Shown here: positions 51,021-60,675 of the stretch, in pieces
How positions within the stretch are numbered: the stretch's first letter is position 1
Layout of the letters: each line of letters starts with the position of its first letter
Program-made: the position numbers and the translations under genes
The notes under the pieces: model-generated
What the model was told of the DNA's origin: nothing
Database searches by the model: none
The model's input: the letters and a program-made list of their open reading frames with translations, nothing else
Source: Marinigracilibium pacificum
Lineage (GTDB): Bacteria; Bacteroidota; Bacteroidia; Cytophagales; Cyclobacteriaceae
Reading direction: 5' to 3'
DNA: 64,000 nucleotides
Assembly (NCBI RefSeq): GCF_012926615.1
Contig: NZ_JABBNU010000014.1
Coordinates: forward strand, 1 to 64,000

Positions 51021-52289
51021 ATGCGTATAATGAATACCATATTAGTTCTGTTGATCATCCTGGCATTTATGCTGGCGATTGATATATACTTTTTTCAGGC
51101 AATAAAAACAATTGTAGCTGATAGTTCTCAGGTTACACGGCGTGTTACAACCATTTCTTATTGGTTATTTTCTTTCATTCTTTCTGCAGGTATTGTTTAT
51201 GTTTTTCTGATGAATGACCGCCATGGTCTGGGGAGAGTTATTATCCTTGTCGCTTTCGGAACAGTAATTTCAAAAATAATTGGTATTCTATTTCTTTTGT
51301 TTGACGATATCCGAAGAGGTGTGGTCTGGCTTGTTGATAATGTATTTTACCGTGGTGATGCCAAAATTACTGAAACAATAAGCAAGGTTACTGAGGAAGG
51401 AGAGGGGATTTCTAGAAATGAGTTTTTAGCTAAATCTGCAATAATTTCATCACTGGCCCCAATTGCGGCAATGGGGTTTGGGATTTTAAGCGGTGCTCAT
51501 GATTACAGAGTTCGTAAAAAGGTAATTACTTTGCCAAATCTTCCAAAAGGTTTTGATGGATTAAGAATAGCTCAAATCTCAGATATACATTCTGGTTCAT
51601 TTTTTAATAAGACAGCCGTAGAAGGCGGTGTTGAAATGTTACTTGATGAAAAGCCTGACGTTGTATTTTTTACTGGCGATCTGGTTAATGAGGATTCAAA
51701 TGAGGTTAAAGATTATACAGAAATCTTTATGCAGGTAAAGGCACCTTTGGGAGTTTTTTCAACTTTAGGTAATCATGATTATGGCGACTATAAACGATGG
51801 CCTAATGAAAAAGCGAAAGCAGCCAATCTTCAAAAGCTTTTTGATGCTCATAAATACATGGGCTGGGAATTGCTGAATAATGAAAACAGAATCTTGAAAG
51901 AAGGTGGTGATCAACTGGCAATTATTGGAGTTGAAAACTGGGGGCTTGGTTTTAAGAAAGCGGGAGACCTTAAAAAAGCCCTAATAGGAACAGAAGAGTC
52001 AGCCACTAAATTATTATTATCACATGATCCTACACACTGGGATGCTGAAGTCAGACCGATGAGTGATGTGGATGTTATGTTTGCAGGTCATACCCATGGT
52101 TTTCAATTAGGAATAGAAATTGGAGATTTCCGATGGAGCCCTGCTCAATACCGATATAAACAATGGGCTGATCTTTATGAAGAAAATGGTCAGTACCTAT
52201 ATGTAAACAGAGGGTATGGTTACATCGGGTATCCCGGTAGAATTGGAATGCCACCTGAAATTACCATAATCGAATTGAAAAGGGCTTGA
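51021..52289 (+). CDS. Membrane-anchored metallophosphoesterase
   Basis: A 422-residue protein with four N-terminal membrane helices (about 4-24, 41-63, 71-95, and near 140), then a calcineurin-like metallophosphoesterase domain (about 170-420). Metal-binding motifs: ISDIHSGSF (Asp and His), TGDLVNE, GNHDYGDY, LLLSHDP and AGHTHGFQLG. It resembles YaeI/YkuE-type enzymes, which hydrolyse lipid phosphates such as UDP-diacylglucosamine, in the membrane. The ATG at 51021 or the one at 51030 may be used. The start is 7 nt after the terminator of the efflux operon, which leaves almost no leader. Confidence 0.88.
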   Translation: MRIMNTILVLLIILAFMLAIDIYFFQAIKTIVADSSQVTRRVTTISYWLFSFILSAGIVYVFLMNDRHGLGRVIILVAFGTVISKIIGILFLLFDDIRRGVVWLVDNVFYRGDAKITETISKVTEEGEGISRNEFLAKSAIISSLAPIAAMGFGILSGAHDYRVRKKVITLPNLPKGFDGLRIAQISDIHSGSFFNKTAVEGGVEMLLDEKPDVVFFTGDLVNEDSNEVKDYTEIFMQVKAPLGVFSTLGNHDYGDYKRWPNEKAKAANLQKLFDAHKYMGWELLNNENRILKEGGDQLAIIGVENWGLGFKKAGDLKKALIGTEESATKLLLSHDPTHWDAEVRPMSDVDVMFAGHTHGFQLGIEIGDFRWSPAQYRYKQWADLYEENGQYLYVNRGYGYIGYPGRIGMPPEITIIELKRA

Positions 52290-52324
52290 CAATTGATTAA
52301 CTTCACGCCGATCAATTTGAAGTT

Positions 52325-52909
52325 ATGATAGAAATACTTTTAAAGTGGGATACGGCTTTATTTTTAGCACTTAATGAACTCCACTCGCCGATTAGTGACC
52401 AAATTTGGCATATAATTTCAGAAAAGAAGACCTGGTTTCCTCTTTATCTTTTTATAATTCTCTTTACAGTATGGAAATATAAGAAAGATTCATGGTGGAT
52501 GATTCTCGGATTTATTGCCGCAGTTGGATTAGCAGATTGGGTAGCAAGCGGGTTATTCAAGCCTTATTTTGGTCGATTACGTCCTTGTCATAATGAAGAG
52601 CTTATGGGACTTGTCCATATTGTAAATAATCATTGTGGAGGGAAATATTCATTTATGTCATCTCACGCTTCAACAACTTTTGCGTTGGCATCCTCATGGT
52701 ACTTTTTTATGAGAGATAGATTCTCGTGGATGAAGTACTTTTTGATATGGTCTGTAATCGTTGCTTATTCCAGAATTGCCTTGGGTGTTCATTATCCACT
52801 TGATATTATTTGTGGAGGATTAGCTGGGTTTTTAATTGGAATGTTGATATTTTATCTCTTTACTTTCGTTAAACAAAAGATTACAGGAACAACCATTCAA
52901 AAAGTTTAG
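52325..52909 (+). CDS. PAP2 family lipid phosphatase
   Basis: A 194-residue membrane phosphatase with five or six helices. The three PAP2 motifs are present: KPYFGRLRP (KX6RP, about 79-87), SSHAST (PSGH-type variant, catalytic His, about 118-123) and SRIALGVHYPLD (SRX5HX3D, about 156-167). Family members remove phosphate from undecaprenyl pyrophosphate, phosphatidate or similar lipids, with the active site on the outer face. Follows the metallophosphoesterase gene after 35 nt, so two phosphate-removing membrane enzymes share an operon. Confidence 0.9.
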   Translation: MIEILLKWDTALFLALNELHSPISDQIWHIISEKKTWFPLYLFIILFTVWKYKKDSWWMILGFIAAVGLADWVASGLFKPYFGRLRPCHNEELMGLVHIVNNHCGGKYSFMSSHASTTFALASSWYFFMRDRFSWMKYFLIWSVIVAYSRIALGVHYPLDIICGGLAGFLIGMLIFYLFTFVKQKITGTTIQKV

Positions 52910-52915
52910 ATTAAT

Positions 52916-53620
52916 ATGAATCAATTGGCAATCGTAACAGGGGCGACAAAGGGTATCGGAAAGGCATGCGTAACTGCATTTGCCAAAGAAGGACTTGATA
53001 TTGTTGCCTGCAGTCGTCACAATTCTGAATTAGAAACTTTAAAACAAGAGATAGAATCAACTTTTGATGTAACAGTTCATATTCAGGTGGTTGATGTTTC
53101 AAAAAAAGAAGAAGTTTTATCTTTTGGGAAATATATTAATTCAATTAATCAACCAATAGCTGTTCTATTGAATAATGCCGGTGTGTTTATTCCCGGAAGT
53201 GTTCATGAAGAAGAAGATGGAATGCTCGAAAAAATGATTGAAACTAATTTGTATAGTGCATATCATTTAACAAGGGCTATTGTTCCCCGGATGAAATCCC
53301 AAGGAACGGGTCATATATTTAATATGTGTTCAATTGCTAGTTTTCAAGCGTATGCAAATGGAGGTTCATACAGCATAAGTAAATATGCTATGCTGGGTAT
53401 GAGTAAAAATTTGAGGGAAGAATTAAAGCAATTTGGAATCAGGGTAACAGCTGTAATGCCGGGAGCAACATATACTGCCAGCTGGGAAGGTTTTGATATT
53501 GACCAGGACAGATTAATGAAAGCTGAAGATGTTTCGAATGCAGTATTATCTGCTTTTAAAATGTCAAAGGGCACAGTGGTTGAAGACATCGTTTTAAGAC
53601 CTCAGTTGGGCGATTTGTGA
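52916..53620 (+). CDS. Short-chain dehydrogenase/reductase
   Basis: A 234-residue SDR of the classical type. The NAD(P)-binding TGATKGIG (about 8-15), NNAG (about 84-87), the catalytic Ser in NMCSIASF and the YSISK pair (Tyr and Lys) are complete. The end of the sequence is VEDIVLRPQLGDL. The N-terminal ACSRH after the second strand suggests NADP preference, but this is weak. Substrate unknown; 3-ketoacyl or sepiapterin-like reductases are common. It follows the PAP2 gene after 6 nt. Confidence 0.88.
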   Translation: MNQLAIVTGATKGIGKACVTAFAKEGLDIVACSRHNSELETLKQEIESTFDVTVHIQVVDVSKKEEVLSFGKYINSINQPIAVLLNNAGVFIPGSVHEEEDGMLEKMIETNLYSAYHLTRAIVPRMKSQGTGHIFNMCSIASFQAYANGGSYSISKYAMLGMSKNLREELKQFGIRVTAVMPGATYTASWEGFDIDQDRLMKAEDVSNAVLSAFKMSKGTVVEDIVLRPQLGDL

Positions 53621-53680
53621 TAATAAAATATTAATAAACACTATACTTGTTTATACGTTTATCAGGTAGGAACTAAGAAT

Positions 53681-55687
53681 ATGCAAGCGATATCCGAAAT
53701 AGAGAAATATAAAAATTATTGTAACTCACTGGTAAGTTATAAAAGGAGGAAGACCATTGAAGTTAACATTGGTGGTATTCCGATGGGGGGTGACAATCCG
53801 ATTCGTGTTCAATCTATGACAACAGTAGATACAATGGATACAGAAGGAAGTGTTGAACAGGTGATTAGAATGGTTGATGCAGGCTGTGAATACGTTAGAA
53901 TTACTGCGCCTTCTCTTAAAGAAGCTCAAAACCTTGAGAATATTAAGAATGAATTAAGAATAAGAGGTTATGATGTTCCTTTAGTTGCTGATATTCACTT
54001 TACTCCAAATGCTGCAGAATTGGCAGCTAAGATTGTAGAAAAGGTTAGAATTAATCCTGGCAACTACGCTGATAAAAAGAAATTTGAAACAATAGAATAT
54101 ACTGACGAAACCTATCAGGCAGAACTGGAAAGGATCAGAGAAAGATTTATCCCGTTGGTTGAAATATGTAAGAAACATGGAACGGCCATGCGTATTGGAA
54201 CTAACCATGGGTCATTGTCTGATCGTATTCTTAGCAGGTATGGAGATACTCCTCTGGGTATGGTTGAGTCTGCACTTGAGTTTTTAAGAATTTGCGAAGA
54301 ACTTGAATACTACAATATTGTATTAAGTATGAAAGCCAGCAATACTCAGGTAATGGTTCAGGCGTACAGATTACTTGTCCAAAAGCTTGAAGAGGAAGGT
54401 TTGAAACCTTATCCGCTTCATTTGGGTGTAACTGAGGCTGGAGAGGCTGAAGATGGTAGAATAAAGTCTGCTGTCGGAATTGGTGCTTTATTAGAAGATG
54501 GTCTCGGCGATACTGTACGTGTTTCATTAACAGAAGAGCCTGAAGAAGAAGCTCCTGTAGCTGCTGCTTTAATAGATAGGTATGATAAAAGATCAGAACA
54601 CGAAGAAATTCTTCCTTTAGAAGCACCTCTAAAAGATCCATATGGATATAGCAGAATTAAGACCAGGGAGGTTTTAAATATTGGTGGAGACAATGTGCCT
54701 CGCGTTATTACTGACTTGCAGTTTTTAACTGGTAAAGGAATTGAGGTATCTGACCTGAAGTCAATTGGCCATTATTATTTACCTGAGCCTGATAAATGGA
54801 CAATGAATGATCTGGGAGCTGATTATATTTATAGCGGCAAGAATCCAGTGACATTTATGTTGCCAAATGGACTGAAGGAAATTGTAGACTATGCTCAATG
54901 GCTGGATCTCAACGATCAAGAAAATAAATATCCATTATTTGACAAATCAGAAATAATAATTGAAAATCAACGACATGAAAAGCTGAATTTTTTGAAGCTG
55001 TCACTTTCGGAGGTTGATTCAGATATTTTAGATGTTTTAAAAGGTAATGATAATATTGTTGTTCTGCTAACAACAAATAATAAGCATGGCTTAGCCGATC
55101 AAAGAAGGTTTTTCTATTTGTTAATGGAAAAAGGAATTGAAACTCCGGTTATTATTCAAAGAACCTATGCCGGACTAAATGAGGATAAACTTCTATTATA
55201 TTCTGCTACTGATATAGGTGGTTTATTAATTGATGGTTTCGGAGATGGAGCAATGATTAGAAATGAAGATCAGAAGCAATTAACTGCCAAGGAAGATCTT
55301 TTAAAATCAGTGAAATTCCATAATGAAACAACATTTGGTATTCTACAGGCTGCAAGAACCCGTATGACCAAAACTGAATACATTTCTTGCCCTAGTTGCG
55401 GCCGTACCCTTTTTGACCTTCAGGAAACTACAGCTATGATCAGGAAAAGAACTGATCACTTAAAAGGAGTGAAGATTGGTATCATGGGTTGTATTGTAAA
55501 TGGACCCGGTGAAATGGCAGATGCAGACTATGGATACGTAGGGTCAGGAAAAGGAAAGATTACACTTTATAAAGGGCAGGAGGTGATGAAGAGAAATATA
55601 CCTTCAGAACATGCTCTTGATGAATTGATTAATATAATTAAGGAGGATGGGCAGTGGATAGAACCTGCTCAAGCCTTAAATAATTAA
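53681..55687 (+). CDS. ispG: 4-hydroxy-3-methylbut-2-enyl diphosphate synthase (long form)
   Basis: A 668-residue iron-sulphur enzyme of the MEP isoprenoid pathway, forming HMBPP from MEcPP. The N-terminal TIM barrel (about 15-300, VNIGGIPMGGDNPIRVQSMTT, VRINPGNYADKKKF) and the C-terminal [4Fe-4S] domain with CPSCGRTLFDL and GCIVNGPGEMADADYGYVG (about 575-620) are present. Between them lies an inserted domain of about 270 residues. This three-domain form occurs in Bacteroidota, Chlamydiae and plants; E. coli IspG has 372 residues. The cluster Cys residues are all kept. The stop overlaps the next ATG by one base. Confidence 0.95.
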   Translation: MQAISEIEKYKNYCNSLVSYKRRKTIEVNIGGIPMGGDNPIRVQSMTTVDTMDTEGSVEQVIRMVDAGCEYVRITAPSLKEAQNLENIKNELRIRGYDVPLVADIHFTPNAAELAAKIVEKVRINPGNYADKKKFETIEYTDETYQAELERIRERFIPLVEICKKHGTAMRIGTNHGSLSDRILSRYGDTPLGMVESALEFLRICEELEYYNIVLSMKASNTQVMVQAYRLLVQKLEEEGLKPYPLHLGVTEAGEAEDGRIKSAVGIGALLEDGLGDTVRVSLTEEPEEEAPVAAALIDRYDKRSEHEEILPLEAPLKDPYGYSRIKTREVLNIGGDNVPRVITDLQFLTGKGIEVSDLKSIGHYYLPEPDKWTMNDLGADYIYSGKNPVTFMLPNGLKEIVDYAQWLDLNDQENKYPLFDKSEIIIENQRHEKLNFLKLSLSEVDSDILDVLKGNDNIVVLLTTNNKHGLADQRRFFYLLMEKGIETPVIIQRTYAGLNEDKLLLYSATDIGGLLIDGFGDGAMIRNEDQKQLTAKEDLLKSVKFHNETTFGILQAARTRMTKTEYISCPSCGRTLFDLQETTAMIRKRTDHLKGVKIGIMGCIVNGPGEMADADYGYVGSGKGKITLYKGQEVMKRNIPSEHALDELINIIKEDGQWIEPAQALNN

Positions 55688-55881
55688 TGGTTATGGAAGA
55701 TAAAAAGAACGGATTTAAAGAGTTTTTTAAAATGGGAGAGGTTGCAGGGTATTTTTTCAGGAAAAAAGACCCTAGCCGTCCTTCAAATTTTAATATAAAA
55801 GCTATGCATACAATTAATAAGATATCAATTCTTATGTTTTTGGTCTGTATGGTGATTTTATTCGTAAGATACGTTTTATGA
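55687..55881 (+). CDS. Small membrane protein, DUF6728-like
   Basis: A 64-residue protein, or 62 if the ATG at 55693 is used. An N-terminal soluble part (KKNGFKEFFKMGEVAGYFFRKKDPSRPSNFNIK) is followed by one membrane helix (about 46-62, ISILMFLVCMVILFVRYV). The pattern resembles the DUF6728 family, found next to ispG in Bacteroidota; assignment from memory. The TAATG junction links its translation to ispG, and the ATGA junction links it to the MmcQ gene. Function unknown. Confidence 0.65.
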   Translation: MVMEDKKNGFKEFFKMGEVAGYFFRKKDPSRPSNFNIKAMHTINKISILMFLVCMVILFVRYVL

Positions 55882-56213
55882 ATGTAGAAGAATTCAGAGA
55901 TTACTGCCTCAGCTTACCGGATACTTCAGAAGATATGCCTTTTGATGATAAAGTACTTGCCTTTCGAGTACATGGAAAGATTTTTGTGTTAAGTGATATT
56001 TTTGAATTCAACTCTATTAATTTAAAATGTGATCCGGAATGGGCAGTTGAACTTAGAGAAAGACATTCGTTTATCCGTCCCGGATATCATATGAATAAAA
56101 AGCATTGGAATACCATTGATTTGACAGAGGAGTGCGGGGATGATTTTTTAAAAGAACTTATCGGACATTCTTATGAGTGTGTCCGTAAAACATTACCAAA
56201 GAAACTTCAGTAG
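55878..56213 (+). CDS. MmcQ/YjbR family DNA-binding protein
   Basis: A 111-residue protein with the CyaY-like fold of the MmcQ/YjbR family. It matches the pattern MNVEEFRDYCLSLPDTSEDMPFDDKVLAFRVHGKIFVL, INLKCDPEWAVELRER, IRPGYHMNKKHWNTIDL. Family members bind DNA weakly or have unknown roles. Its ATG overlaps the previous stop (ATGA). The GDSL gene follows with 1 nt between TAG and ATG. Length is normal. Confidence 0.88.
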   Translation: MNVEEFRDYCLSLPDTSEDMPFDDKVLAFRVHGKIFVLSDIFEFNSINLKCDPEWAVELRERHSFIRPGYHMNKKHWNTIDLTEECGDDFLKELIGHSYECVRKTLPKKLQ

Positions 56214-56214
56214 T

Positions 56215-56913
56215 ATGAGAAATCTTTTATTTATCGTATTAGCATTCTTGTTTTTTTCCTGTGAAACCGAAGCTCAACAACAACAAATAACCTCAAAACC
56301 CAAACCTTCAATGAATACTAAATATTTAGCTCTTGGCGATAGCTATACTATCGGAGAGGCGGTAGACTCTGATAAGAATTTTCCAAATCAGCTCGTTGCG
56401 GAATTAAGAAGTCGTGGAGGCTCAATTGATGATCCTAAAATTATAGCTGTTACAGGTTGGACTACCGATGAACTAAAAACTGCCATAGAAAATGATAACC
56501 CAACTAAAGATTATGGATTTGTCACCTTATTAATAGGAGTGAATAATCAGTACCGAGGTTATGAATTTTCTCAATATGAAAAGGAATTTACAGAGTTGTT
56601 GAATATGGCTATCGAATTTGCATCTGGTGACCCTGAAAAGGTTATTGTTGTAAGTATTCCTGATTATGGAGTAACACCTTTTGCCGAAAATAGTGATAGC
56701 GATAAAATTGCCAGAGAACTAGATCAGTATAACTCTTATGCAAAGGGACAAGCTTTATCAAAAGGTGTCACTTTTGTTGATATTACAGGGATTAGTAGAT
56801 TAGCCGAATTTGATCCCGAATTAACTGCTTCAGATAAACTTCACCCTTCAGGAAAGATGTATAAGCTGTGGGTAGATGCTATTTCACCAGCAGCTTTTAT
56901 AAAAATAAATTAG
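56215..56913 (+). CDS. SGNH/GDSL hydrolase lipoprotein
   Basis: A 232-residue serine hydrolase. The start is ATG at 56215, which gives a lipoprotein signal (RNLLFIVLAFLFFSC, Cys15) and lies just after the previous stop; an earlier in-frame start at 56173 is within the MmcQ gene. Motifs: block I LALGDSYTIGEAV (catalytic Ser), block III GVNNQY, and block V DKLHPSGKM (Asp and His). It acts on esters in the envelope, as an esterase, lipase or acyl-sugar hydrolase. Part of the ispG operon by spacing. Confidence 0.88.
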   Translation: MRNLLFIVLAFLFFSCETEAQQQQITSKPKPSMNTKYLALGDSYTIGEAVDSDKNFPNQLVAELRSRGGSIDDPKIIAVTGWTTDELKTAIENDNPTKDYGFVTLLIGVNNQYRGYEFSQYEKEFTELLNMAIEFASGDPEKVIVVSIPDYGVTPFAENSDSDKIARELDQYNSYAKGQALSKGVTFVDITGISRLAEFDPELTASDKLHPSGKMYKLWVDAISPAAFIKIN

Positions 56914-56980
56914 TAGTCAATAAACTTATATCTCGATTTTTGATTAAATTAATAGAGTAATCAAGGAATAGGAGGGTTTT

Positions 56981-57640
56981 GTGACAGATATAAGTAAAAT
57001 ACATGCAGTAATTATCGGAGATCTTGTAAATCCACCATCAGTTGATGCATCTAATCGATCAGACTTTGATGCTTCACTTAGAGAAATATTTGATGAGGTA
57101 AATAGCGATTACGAGAAGGATATAGATTTCCTGATTCAGAGGTCAAATTCATTTACCAAAGTAATGATAAGCCCTGAATATGCACTCGAGGTAGCCTTAT
57201 ACCTTAAAGCAAGGGTGAAGATGCTAAGGAAATATTATTCCCTGCCAGATTTGGATATGAGATTGTCCATTGGTATCGGGTTAATTGAAAATCTTGCTCA
57301 GGAAGTATCTCAATCTGATGGACAAGCATTTAGATTTGCAGGAACCGAACTGGATAAATTAAGTAAGTTTCAGAGTTTTACCCTTAGGTCATCATTTAAA
57401 GAAATGAATATAAGCTGGAAGGCTTTGGCTTTAATGGTAGATACAATTACAGAAGGTTGGTCTTATGAAGGCGCCGAGGCTGTTTGGTTTTCTCTTAAAG
57501 GATTAACCCAGTCACAAATAGCCAAGATACTTGATATCTCTCAAAGTGCGGTTAACTTCAGGCTAAGGGCAGCTCATTGGAGAGCAACAAAAGTTTTGAT
57601 TAAAACTTATCATGATCAATTAAATCATTTTATTGATTAA
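56981..57640 (+). CDS. SatD family protein with C-terminal helix-turn-helix
   Basis: A 219-residue protein. The N-terminal part (about 1-170) resembles the SatD family: IHAVIIGDLVNPPSVDASNR near the start and RLSIGIGLIENLA and GQAFRFAGTELDKL in the middle. SatD was described in streptococcal acid adaptation, with no known activity. The C-terminal 45 residues form a helix-turn-helix (LTQSQIAKILDISQSAVNFRLRAAHW), so DNA binding is likely. The start is GTG at 56981, with AGGAGG 8 nt upstream, an unusually good Shine-Dalgarno for this phylum. Transcribed with or after the GDSL gene; a hairpin with T-run follows. Confidence 0.8.
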   Translation: MTDISKIHAVIIGDLVNPPSVDASNRSDFDASLREIFDEVNSDYEKDIDFLIQRSNSFTKVMISPEYALEVALYLKARVKMLRKYYSLPDLDMRLSIGIGLIENLAQEVSQSDGQAFRFAGTELDKLSKFQSFTLRSSFKEMNISWKALALMVDTITEGWSYEGAEAVWFSLKGLTQSQIAKILDISQSAVNFRLRAAHWRATKVLIKTYHDQLNHFID

Positions 57641-57663
57641 TTCATTTTAATCTTATTTATTTG

Positions 57664-57693
57664 TCCGGGGTTTATAATTCCGGAATTTTTTTT
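57664..57693 (+). terminator. Probable terminator after the SatD-like gene
   Basis: A short stem TCCGG/CCGGA (57664-57668 with 57680-57684) is followed by AA and eight T residues. The stem is weak, but the T-run is clear. It lies 24 nt after the stop codon and before the RDD gene. Confidence 0.55.
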
Positions 57694-57715
57694 ATCTACT
57701 TAACTATTTTTTTTT

Positions 57716-58171
57716 ATGGATTTTAATGAACAAATTCTTGATTCACCAACCACAAACATTATTTCAGAAGAGGTTGTTAAAAGAGCCAAATCTTCTCATG
57801 GTAAAAGATTGGGAGGTTATATTATTGACAGAGTAATTATATCTTTATGCTTTTATGGAGCATTATTTGTAATTACATTATCTGGAAGTTCTTTTTTTCT
57901 TAACCTGAATAATGTGTTTTTTTTCCTGATTTCGTTAGGGTGGACTGTTACTTATTACCTATTGTTTGAAGGTATATTTGGTAGAACTCCAGCTAAAATG
58001 ATGATGAACATGAAGGTTGTTTCAGAAAAAGGTGGAAAACCTGATGGTGTTGAGATTTTTGCCAGAACATTATTTAGATTAGTTCCATTTGAAGGGTTTT
58101 CTTTTTTAGGTGAAAAGGGATGGCATGATGACTGGTCTAAAACTACTGTAGTTGATATTAATAAACTTTAA
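57716..58171 (+). CDS. RDD family membrane protein
   Basis: A 151-residue membrane protein with three hydrophobic helices (about 43-60, 64-85, and a third near 110-120 that is only partly hydrophobic). The RDD motif is present as GKRLGGYIIDRVII (about 30-43), the second motif as LFEGIFGRTPAKMMMNMKVVSEKGGKP, and the third as ARTLFRLVPFEGFSFLGEKGWHDDWSKTTVV. The family has no firm function; some members affect ion exchange. The stop TAA overlaps the priA stop in TTAA (58168-58171). Confidence 0.85.
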   Translation: MDFNEQILDSPTTNIISEEVVKRAKSSHGKRLGGYIIDRVIISLCFYGALFVITLSGSSFFLNLNNVFFFLISLGWTVTYYLLFEGIFGRTPAKMMMNMKVVSEKGGKPDGVEIFARTLFRLVPFEGFSFLGEKGWHDDWSKTTVVDINKL

Positions 58172-60675
58172 TACGGATCTACATCAATAACAACGCGGCT
58201 ACGTTTGAAGTTTTTATCTTGAAGTGTAACCGCGATTGTTTCATCCAGATCTTGTTTTATCTTGCCCAAGTTGGTTGTCTTTCTGTCAATTTTGATAATA
58301 AGTTGCATCAGATATTGATTTCTGATTTTTCCAACCATTGGTTCCTGAGGTCCTAAAATACCGCCTTTCACTCCATATTTTCTTTTCAAAGCAAATGCAA
58401 TTGCCTCGGCTGTTTGAATGGCTTCGAGCTTATCCTGATTTTTTATTGTTAACGAAATTAACCTTGAAAAAGGAGGGTAGATGAATGAATGCCTTTCCTT
58501 GATCTCATTGAAATAAAAATTTTCATACTCATGATCTCGTACCCAATGCAAAATCTGGTGTTCGGGAATACTTGTTTGTATCATAACTTTCCCGACTTTA
58601 TCACGACGGCCAGTTCTTCCACTCACTTGTAATAACAGCTGAAATGATCTTTCATAAGATCTTAAGTCAGGAAAATACATCATACGGTCTGCATCTAATA
58701 CACCAACAAGCCCCACCTTGTCAAAGTCAAGCCCCTTAGTGACCATTTGTGTACCAACAAGGATATTTATTTCTCCGGTATCAAAGTCATTTATAATGTT
58801 TTCATAACTGTGTTTTCGTCTGGTGGTTTCAAGATCCATTCTTCCAACCCTGGCTTCAGGTATGAATAATTTTAAGTCTTCCTCAAGCTTCTCTGTGCCG
58901 TAGCTAACAGTTTTTAATTTTCTTGAGCCACATGCATCGCATTCGATAGGAAGTGGTTCTGTATAGCCACAATAATGACATCTCATCTCCTTCTTGTATT
59001 GATGGTATGTCAGGCTGATATCACAATGCTCACATTTGGGGATATGTCCGCATGTTTCACATTGAATATAGGGTGCGTAACCTCTACGGTTTTGAAAAAT
59101 TATTACCTGCTCATTATTAGATAGTACCTCTTGAATTTTTTCCAGCAATTTATTGCTGAAATCACCTTTCATTTGCTTTCTCTTCTTGGCTTCCCTCAGG
59201 TCTACCAATTCGATGTCCGGCATTTGACTCTCACCATAACGATTTAGTAAGGTAACCAAACCGTATTTACCAATTTTAGCATGATGATAACTTTCAATTG
59301 AAGGTGTTGCAGAACCTAATAAAACTTTTGCATTATGGAATCTACCCAGAATATGAGCCATGTCCCGCCCCTGATAACGAGGTGCCGGATCATGTTGCTT
59401 GTATGATGAATCATGTTCTTCATCAACAATTATTAAACCCAGGTTATCGAATGGAAGAAAGATAGAAGACCTAACTCCAACGATGATATTATAGGCCTTG
59501 TTTTTGACGCCTTGCCATACTTCAACTCTTTCGTTATCTGAAAAGCGAGAATGATAGACCCCTAATTTATTTCCAAATATCTTTTTTAGTCTCTGGACAA
59601 TTTGAGTTGTAAGGGCAATCTCAGGTACCATGAAAAGCACCTGTCGGTCAGATTCAATAGCCAGTTGCATTAACTTTGAATAGATTGCCGTTTTACCACT
59701 TCCAGTTACGCCATGAAGCAAGACTGTCTGTTTGTCTTCAAATTCATTTAAAATTTGATCGAAGGCATGCTGTTGCTCTTCACTTAAGGTCTGCTCTTCA
59801 GTTTGCTGGTTTGAAGTAAAATCAAACCTTGAAATAATTACTTCAAATTCTTCAAATACATCGTTTTTGATCAGGGTTTGTAATGAAGAAGTACTTAGGT
59901 CTTCGTCTTTGGTAATATCAGCTTTTAGAATACCTCTGGGGTTTAATTCTTCCAGTTTGAATACCGGTACTCTTTGAAGGTATCTTAATATTATAGCTTG
60001 TTGTTTTTCTTTGTTATTTAATGAGTTGACCAAATCTTCAAGCTCATCCGTATCACCACTGTATGGAGCTTTTAATCTGATACGCTTCTGTTTTTTTGGC
60101 TTGTATTTTTCTTTAACCTCTTCAAAAATGATAATTGCCTCTCTTTGAATAAGAGATTTAATCACTGAGTGTATTGATTTCTTGCCCAGAATTTCACTTA
60201 CCTCTGTATAGGTTAAAGTTCTGTCGTTAGATAAATTTTCAAGAATTAATAGTTCATTTTCAGATATCGGAGAATTATATGACTCAAGGTCAAATTCGGG
60301 GTGCAATTGAATCTGAGATTCGCTACTTAATTTCAAACCTGAAGGAATTGCTGCTTGCATCACCTCACCAATTGAGCATAAATAATAATCAGCCAACCAT
60401 TCAAAAAACCTGAATTGAATTGGTTCTGCAACTGGTAGCTTATCGAGTAAATCTATGATTGTTTTTGCTTCATATTTTAGTGGTGGATTATTATGAAGAT
60501 GAACAATAAGGCCAGTCATCACTTTTCTTTTTCCGAATGGAACCAGAACTCTGCAACCCGGCTTGACATCATTGATCAAACTTATGGGGATCCTGTAAGT
60601 AAAGTATTTACCAATTGGAACCGGAAGAATTACTTCTGCAAATGAATTCTGAAAATCTTGTTGATTACTGTCCAA
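58168..60675 (-). CDS. priA: Primosomal protein N' (replication restart helicase PriA)
   Basis: An 835-residue protein that reloads the replisome at stalled forks. The N-terminal 3'-end-binding domain starts [18 protein letters not shown] (soon after the start), then a winged helix. The helicase core shows Walker [16 protein letters not shown], and [10 protein letters not shown]. The zinc-binding block has [13 protein letters not shown] and MRCHYCGY...CDACGS (eight Cys), then [16 protein letters not shown] and [12 protein letters not shown]. The start is likely TTG at 60675. The longer frame from 60753 lies inside the upstream gene and its first 26 residues look unconserved. The DUF255 gene overlaps by 11 bp. 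Stop shared with RDD gene. Confidence 0.93.
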   Translation of the reverse strand: MDSNQQDFQNSFAEVILPVPIGKYFTYRIPISLINDVKPGCRVLVPFGKRKVMTGLIVHLHNNPPLKYEAKTIIDLLDKLPVAEPIQFRFFEWLADYYLCSIGEVMQAAIPSGLKLSSESQIQLHPEFDLESYNSPISENELLILENLSNDRTLTYTEVSEILGKKSIHSVIKSLIQREAIIIFEEVKEKYKPKKQKRIRLKAPYSGDTDELEDLVNSLNNKEKQQAIILRYLQRVPVFKLEELNPRGILKADITKDEDLSTSSLQTLIKNDVFEEFEVIISRFDFTSNQQTEEQTLSEEQQHAFDQILNEFEDKQTVLLHGVTGSGKTAIYSKLMQLAIESDRQVLFMVPEIALTTQIVQRLKKIFGNKLGVYHSRFSDNERVEVWQGVKNKAYNIIVGVRSSIFLPFDNLGLIIVDEEHDSSYKQHDPAPRYQGRDMAHILGRFHNAKVLLGSATPSIESYHHAKIGKYGLVTLLNRYGESQMPDIELVDLREAKKRKQMKGDFSNKLLEKIQEVLSNNEQVIIFQNRRGYAPYIQCETCGHIPKCEHCDISLTYHQYKKEMRCHYCGYTEPLPIECDACGSRKLKTVSYGTEKLEEDLKLFIPEARVGRMDLETTRRKHSYENIINDFDTGEINILVGTQMVTKGLDFDKVGLVGVLDADRMMYFPDLRSYERSFQLLLQVSGRTGRRDKVGKVMIQTSIPEHQILHWVRDHEYENFYFNEIKERHSFIYPPFSRLISLTIKNQDKLEAIQTAEAIAFALKRKYGVKGGILGPQEPMVGKIRNQYLMQLIIKIDRKTTNLGKIKQDLDETIAVTLQDKNFKRSRVVIDVDPY

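Noticed and set aside
54231-54693. Minus-strand open frames within ispG
   Set aside because: Antisense to the conserved IspG barrel; low-complexity Gln/Leu-rich translation is typical of a shadow frame.
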